Origin: JBCBST01 sp039819115
Lineage (GTDB): Bacteria > Bacteroidota > Rhodothermia > Balneolales > Balneolaceae
Direction: 5' to 3'
Length of the DNA: 19,247 nucleotides
Assembly (NCBI GenBank): GCA_039819115.1
Contig: JBCBST010000055.1
Coordinates: 1 to 19,247 of the forward strand
Positions 16,701 through 19,247 of this stretch are shown one piece after another (the first letter of the stretch is position 1; the number at the start of each line of letters is the position of its first letter). The notes beneath the pieces were generated by a model. That model saw only the letters and a list, made by a program, of their open reading frames with translations, was not told where the DNA came from and did no database searches. The position numbers were made by a program, and so were the translations under genes.

Positions 16701-16736
16701 CTTAATCAGATTATTGCTTCAGAACCTCAAGAGTAA
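13716..16736 (+). CDS. Outer-membrane usher with added regulatory-like domain and C-terminal TPR
   Basis: A 1,006-residue usher, longer than the usual 800-870. The TTG start is the only reasonable one (in-frame stop just upstream; 4-base gap from the chaperone stop). Signal peptide 1-25 (cleavage after LEA). Residues about 37-150 form the usher N-terminal domain, which takes subunits from the chaperone: EIEVYLSFRYR, FYLPIAEIFNLL, LQFVVDFNNLTVLLQTQ. A charged, Arg-rich linker (about 165-190) leads into a long aromatic-rich beta-barrel (about 195-770). A plug-like insert (about 295-370) has ISGVAEPNSEVEVFFN and ETGRYNFLVPL. Residues 693-705 (DNNNSGHFDEGDE) form an EF-hand/dockerin-like loop. 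Residues about 778-850 are carboxypeptidase-regulatory-like (GVIEGEVV...AGAKIFV...DGSYYAYEIPPGEYEAY). Residues 925-1000 are a TPR. The last two are not standard usher parts. Confidence 0.85.
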   Translation: MRKCLKINLFLVACFLLSLSTNLEARRQTGNTSSEDEIEVYLSFRYRSVVNTVLISYYKNDTFYLPIAEIFNLLEINQSIDAAGDLILSGNYYVDQQPYTINLTRQTATMGEKTVRLTSDDFSIKEFDYYFTTEFFESFLGLQFVVDFNNLTVLLQTQNPPPIMERLERSQRRKRLRRTSLFREEYDLEFDRERKVLSGLMLDYNLSTSVLNTGNNIFTYSSSMGAEFLGGDVQGTAFGSYTQNNSVFNTQGFRWRYVMDNLYLTSLTVGQEASNGILSLPYTGIKLSNNPIEPRVLYDEYRISGVAEPNSEVEVFFNRNLFDYQTTDETGRYNFLVPLTYGASVYDLRIFKRSGGVEENSQRILIPFNFIPKGEVNYNFNAGQLDFPTLGNTENDYFAQGDVSAGVNDWLTVRAGAEYYSEFHQDNIPTLSTTLSARVLDQYLVSVDASNDAFLRSSVNVVYPNAASINASFTRFLADDGIFNAGGNEEFYRLNVFYPLSIGGFPLNLRFAGNRQTQRNSVLNNYRFELNTRVDKLNLRLSYADANNEEQFFASTIRSRLISTATYNFSRGGSRAPGFLKGVFIRGQFQYLTSLSQLESFDFLISRNIFTQGLLQLSFGRNLIGDFNTMGFNLVFDFNKTRSNTNIRSFGSNVNYTQSFRGSVGLDPINQHLLLTSRAQVGRSGTAVKLFVDNNNSGHFDEGDETINSNAVRIDRTGMVNNSHEGLTYFTQMLPYFRYNIEVNKGAIRNPLLVPKLEKFALITDPNQFKQIEIPFYMSGVIEGEVVKGFNKTENPLAGAKIFVKQVNGEFETTLRTFSDGSYYAYEIPPGEYEAYMDTAQLGILSAKSVPEKLSFEVQALPEGDFIEGLNFLVIPEDSVLDLTPDLNRPEPVIVAELIEDIKSDNEIQSLEQDLNNKVDQSLRFIIQAQVAFYARNLEDALHYVEQSLSLFETAQGYALKGSLQYLNGDKVAAQNSWDKAVKFDPDIYIPGISVLNQIIASEPQE
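16488..16715 (+). repeat. C-terminal TPR module of the usher (pair of the lipoprotein TPR)
   Basis: Residues 925-1000 of the usher. They align without gaps to residues 89-164 of the lipoprotein at 18658-19245, with about 27 identities in 76 positions by hand count. Shared anchors are FxIxAQ, NxExAxxY, YALKG, SW-xxA and IxIPG. A TPR on the end of an outer-membrane usher would be periplasmic and could dock a partner. Confidence 0.8.
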
Positions 16737-16744
16737 CATAGTCA

Positions 16745-18655
16745 TTGGTACAGGCGGTAACAGAGTCATATAAGGTGGACAAGTGTAAGCATGTAGCTAC
16801 GCATCAACTGCGTATGTGGGGCTTATCTTTGGTTTTAATTGGTGCACTTGGCTTGATGTTGCCCCAACAGCGGGCTATCGCTCAATCCATAGATGGGTTT
16901 GGAACCGGCCAATCCATCGAACTCCGTATTGCCCAGATTGAACAAACCTACGATACCCAGGTTATTCAGATCCTCTCGAACTACTTCGATCAGCGCTCCT
17001 TTTTTGTGGATGTCAAGATCAATGCTGAAATGGTTGAAGAAGTATTCACGACCACTCAAAATCAGAGTACGGCAGCAACGCGTAGTCCTTCCCTTTTCAT
17101 GCCTGGGCTTCCTTTTGTGCCCGAAGAAAATATTCAGCGTTCTCCCGGCGATGATGGCGAAAGTGCACCCGTCGTTAGCGAAAACACAATCCGTACCCTT
17201 AAGCTGGTCAACCTCAGCGTTAATATCTTTGCCGATACCTCATTTACCGATAGCGAACTCGAATTCATGCGGATGATTGCCAGCCTGGCGGCTAAGACCG
17301 ACCGGGCCAGAGGCGACGAAATTAATGTAAATCGCATCCCCATGCCGGCGATATCCTCTCCGGAGCCCATTTTACCTCCCGAGCCTGTGGTTACTGAGCC
17401 GGTTGCTCAAACAACACCACCTGAACCAAAGCTTTCTTTTATGGGGCAGCTCATTCAGCTACTACCGGCGTTTGTGCTGTTTGCCCTGGTCATGATAACC
17501 ATGGTTGTGTACCGGTTGTTGAATAAACCCCAACAGGCCCGAGAAGCTGAACGAACGGAGAACAGAAGCTCCTTACGAAGTCAGCTCAGCTCGGCTAATC
17601 CAGCCCAAGCCTATCTGCCTCCAGCACCTCCTTCGTATCAGGGGTATGTTCCGGATGTACCGCCCCCCTCCATACATTCGGAGGTAGATCAGCTAATTGA
17701 GCGTTTTTTCCGGAATCCAAAGGAAATCGCGCTTATGTTCGAGTTCTGGCTGGATAATGATCCTGTACAAGGCGCAAAAGAAGCCGCTGAGGTCGTTTGT
17801 ACCGTTGATCCCAACTTGTTGAAGTCCCTTAAATCGGATCTCAAGCCTGAACTATACCAGGCCATTCAGGATGAGATCATGCAGCTTCCACCTCTTAGCC
17901 AGGAACGTAAACATCAGATTGCAAAACGTTTCAACAGCCTCCTTCAGGCCGGAAACACCGGGTCTTCAGCACATAAAAACAATCAGCTGGGCTTATTCAA
18001 ATTTCTTGCTCATGTATCCGATTACCAGATTACCTGGCTGATTAATGGTGAAGACAATCAGACGGCCGCTTTGATTCTGGAATACCTACCCCAGGAACAG
18101 GCTGCACGCGTGCTTGACAAGCTTCATAAGGGCAGAGCAGCCAACATTATGCTGGAAATGACTACCCTGCATACCCTTTCTTACGTTCAGCAAAAAGAGA
18201 TATCGGCCCGTTTGCTTGACAAGACCATGGATTTAATCGAGAAAGAGCATAGCGGGCAATATGAATACAAGAACCTGCTACCGGTCCTCGAACGCCTCCC
18301 TCTATCCGATCAGCGGGCATATATTGACGAACTTATTGCAACAGGATCGCCCATTGGTGAAGTTGTGGATCAACATTTTGTCACGGTCGATCAGATACCC
18401 AGCCTGGACGATGTTGTTATCAAAGAGGCCGTTCAGTCATTTTCTACCGAACAGATCCTGAATTCACTGATCGGACTGGATGAGCAGAGCATCGAAAAGG
18501 TATTAAGCAGCCGGCCAAGCCGCGAACAGCGACTGATTAAGCTTGAGCTCGAAGAAGTGGGTACCTCTGCGGATGAGGGTGAGAATGAGGCCACCGTGCA
18601 GCTTATGAAATCGATCCGTGAAGTACGCGCCAGTCAGAACGGGGCAAGCCACTAA
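16745..18655 (+). CDS. FliF C-terminal/FliG fusion protein, non-flagellar
   Basis: A 636-residue inner-membrane protein. Start: TTG at 16745 as drawn; GTG at 16775 or ATG at 16814 would also keep the hydrophobic N-terminus (about 26-39), which ends in AIAQ and may be a cleaved signal peptide or a first membrane helix. Residues about 50-215 match the FliF C-terminal periplasmic region: a helix IAQIEQTYDTQVIQILSNYF, FFVDVKINAEM, then TLKLVNLSVNIFADTSF and RGDEINV (RGD at 189-191). A Pro-rich linker and a membrane helix (236-257) follow. Residues about 310-636 are FliG-like: middle domain with GEDNQTAALILEYLPQEQAARVL (EDNQ at 436-439) and C-terminal domain with LDDVVIKEAVQ (553-564) and LSSRPSREQRLIKLELEEVG. 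FliF normally forms the flagellar MS ring and FliG the rotor. Here both are one chain, 8 bases after the usher gene. No flagellar gene is visible. Confidence 0.82.
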   Translation: MVQAVTESYKVDKCKHVATHQLRMWGLSLVLIGALGLMLPQQRAIAQSIDGFGTGQSIELRIAQIEQTYDTQVIQILSNYFDQRSFFVDVKINAEMVEEVFTTTQNQSTAATRSPSLFMPGLPFVPEENIQRSPGDDGESAPVVSENTIRTLKLVNLSVNIFADTSFTDSELEFMRMIASLAAKTDRARGDEINVNRIPMPAISSPEPILPPEPVVTEPVAQTTPPEPKLSFMGQLIQLLPAFVLFALVMITMVVYRLLNKPQQAREAERTENRSSLRSQLSSANPAQAYLPPAPPSYQGYVPDVPPPSIHSEVDQLIERFFRNPKEIALMFEFWLDNDPVQGAKEAAEVVCTVDPNLLKSLKSDLKPELYQAIQDEIMQLPPLSQERKHQIAKRFNSLLQAGNTGSSAHKNNQLGLFKFLAHVSDYQITWLINGEDNQTAALILEYLPQEQAARVLDKLHKGRAANIMLEMTTLHTLSYVQQKEISARLLDKTMDLIEKEHSGQYEYKNLLPVLERLPLSDQRAYIDELIATGSPIGEVVDQHFVTVDQIPSLDDVVIKEAVQSFSTEQILNSLIGLDEQSIEKVLSSRPSREQRLIKLELEEVGTSADEGENEATVQLMKSIREVRASQNGASH

Positions 18656-18657
18656 CG

Positions 18658-19245
18658 ATGGTTAGTCTGGCACATAGGATACAGGGTGGATGTATGGTAC
18701 TCCTCCTCCTACTGTGTACCCAGGGGTGTAAAACCACAGGTACCGTGGAAGAACCTGTTACAGAGGAACAGGCACCAGCAGATACCCTGGAATCATCGGT
18801 CGACTCCGCCAAAACAAAGGAGTTGATACAAAAACAAAATGAGCTGCAAAAAGATCTGGAAAGCGCTTATCGGGAGGAGTTAATGGATAAGTACCAGATG
18901 CAGGCGAATGCCATCAGCACGTTTTATATTAACGCCCAGCAACACTTCTTTAATGGTAACTATGAACGGGCTATGTATTACATCCGGGAAGCGCTCAAAA
19001 TCAGGGAAAACGCAGACATTTATGCCTTGAAGGGCAACATTCATCTTGCCCAGGGTTCCACCACCGAGTTTTTAAGTAGCTGGAAACGTGCCCTGGAACT
19101 GGATGAAACCATTCCCATTCCTGGTTCGGAAGTAATCATAAAAGAACTACAGCGAAGTGGGCTCATTGATGATAACCAGGGAGATAAGAAAGCAAAGGAT
19201 GTTGAGAATGGACGTGCGCATGTAGAGTCGTATATAAGGTACTAG
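18658..19245 (+). CDS. TPR lipoprotein of the usher/FliF-FliG operon
   Basis: A 195-residue lipoprotein: a short charged N-terminus (HR at 6-7), a Leu-rich core and a lipobox CTQGC with lipidated Cys24. An acidic, Pro-containing linker (about 28-50) and a Lys/Glu/Gln-rich coiled-coil-like helix (about 55-80) lead to a TPR (about 88-165) homologous to the usher's C-terminus. The position is 2 bases after the FliF-FliG gene, so they are one transcript. An alternative start at 18694 (Met13) would leave a very short signal peptide, so the longer form is preferred. Likely anchored in the outer or inner membrane with the TPR in the periplasm. It may bind the usher or the FliF ring; assembly or pilotin-like roles are inference. 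The stop is 2 bases before the window ends. Confidence 0.75.
   Translation: MVSLAHRIQGGCMVLLLLLCTQGCKTTGTVEEPVTEEQAPADTLESSVDSAKTKELIQKQNELQKDLESAYREELMDKYQMQANAISTFYINAQQHFFNGNYERAMYYIREALKIRENADIYALKGNIHLAQGSTTEFLSSWKRALELDETIPIPGSEVIIKELQRSGLIDDNQGDKKAKDVENGRAHVESYIRY
18922..19149 (+). repeat. TPR module of the lipoprotein (pair of the usher TPR)
   Basis: Residues 89-164 of the lipoprotein, paired without gaps with usher residues 925-1000. The YALKG, SW and IPG anchors sit at identical spacing. A duplication within this operon is the simplest source. Confidence 0.8.
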
Positions 19246-19247
19246 AA

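Noticed and set aside
16745..18655. Reading this gene as part of a flagellar operon
   Set aside because: No other flagellar, export or chemotaxis gene occurs in 19 kb, FliF and FliG are fused and shortened, and the neighbours are an usher and a lipoprotein.

Overview
The window reads as a chromosomal piece of a Gram-negative bacterium of the Bacteroidota/Rhodothermota/Balneolota assemblage. The evidence is a type IX secretion (T9SS) type A sorting domain with a PNPFNP motif on a giant surface protein, signal peptides ending in A-x-A-Q, a lipoprotein, and a promoter-like TTG-N17-TATTTTTG of the Bacteroidota kind. All eleven recognisable genes are on the + strand and packed tightly. No tRNA, rRNA, insertion sequence, CRISPR array or phage gene was seen. 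Every gap between genes is under about 120 bases.

Layout. (1) 98-7624: a 2,508-residue mosaic surface protein with DUF2341, three LamG/concanavalin-like modules, four copies of a cadherin-like repeat, Ig/invasin-like domains and a T9SS sorting tail, behind its own promoter. (2) 7738-10064: three overlapping or closely spaced membrane-anchored genes whose order and shape resemble the PilV/PilW/PilX minor pilins, but without the usual prepilin cleavage motif. (3) 10078-10470: a small exported protein with a possible starch-binding-like (CBM20-like) fold. (4) 10559-12171: three tightly coupled exported proteins, one clearly DUF4402 and two related in their C-terminal strand pattern, taken here as minor pilus subunits. 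(5) 12252-12782: a DUF4402 protein with strongly biased codon use, its own promoter-like site and a strong terminator, taken as the major pilus subunit. (6) 12881-16736: a PapD-like chaperone and a 1,006-residue outer-membrane usher that carries an extra carboxypeptidase-regulatory-like domain and a C-terminal TPR. (7) 16745-18655: an inner-membrane protein joining the C-terminal periplasmic part of FliF to a full FliG-like cytoplasmic half. (8) 18658-19245: a lipoprotein whose TPR is homologous to the one at the end of the usher.

How they may work together. Blocks 4-6 look like a chaperone-usher pilus: subunits are exported, capped by the chaperone and polymerised through the usher. The unusual part is blocks 6-8. 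The usher, the FliF-FliG fusion and the TPR lipoprotein sit in one run with gaps of 4, 8 and 2 bases, and no flagellar gene is visible. I infer a modified chaperone-usher apparatus in which an inner-membrane ring with a cytoplasmic FliG-like rotor or scaffold is linked through TPR modules to an outer-membrane usher. The individual domain calls rest on motifs read by eye. The link between them is inferred from gene order and from the shared TPR module.
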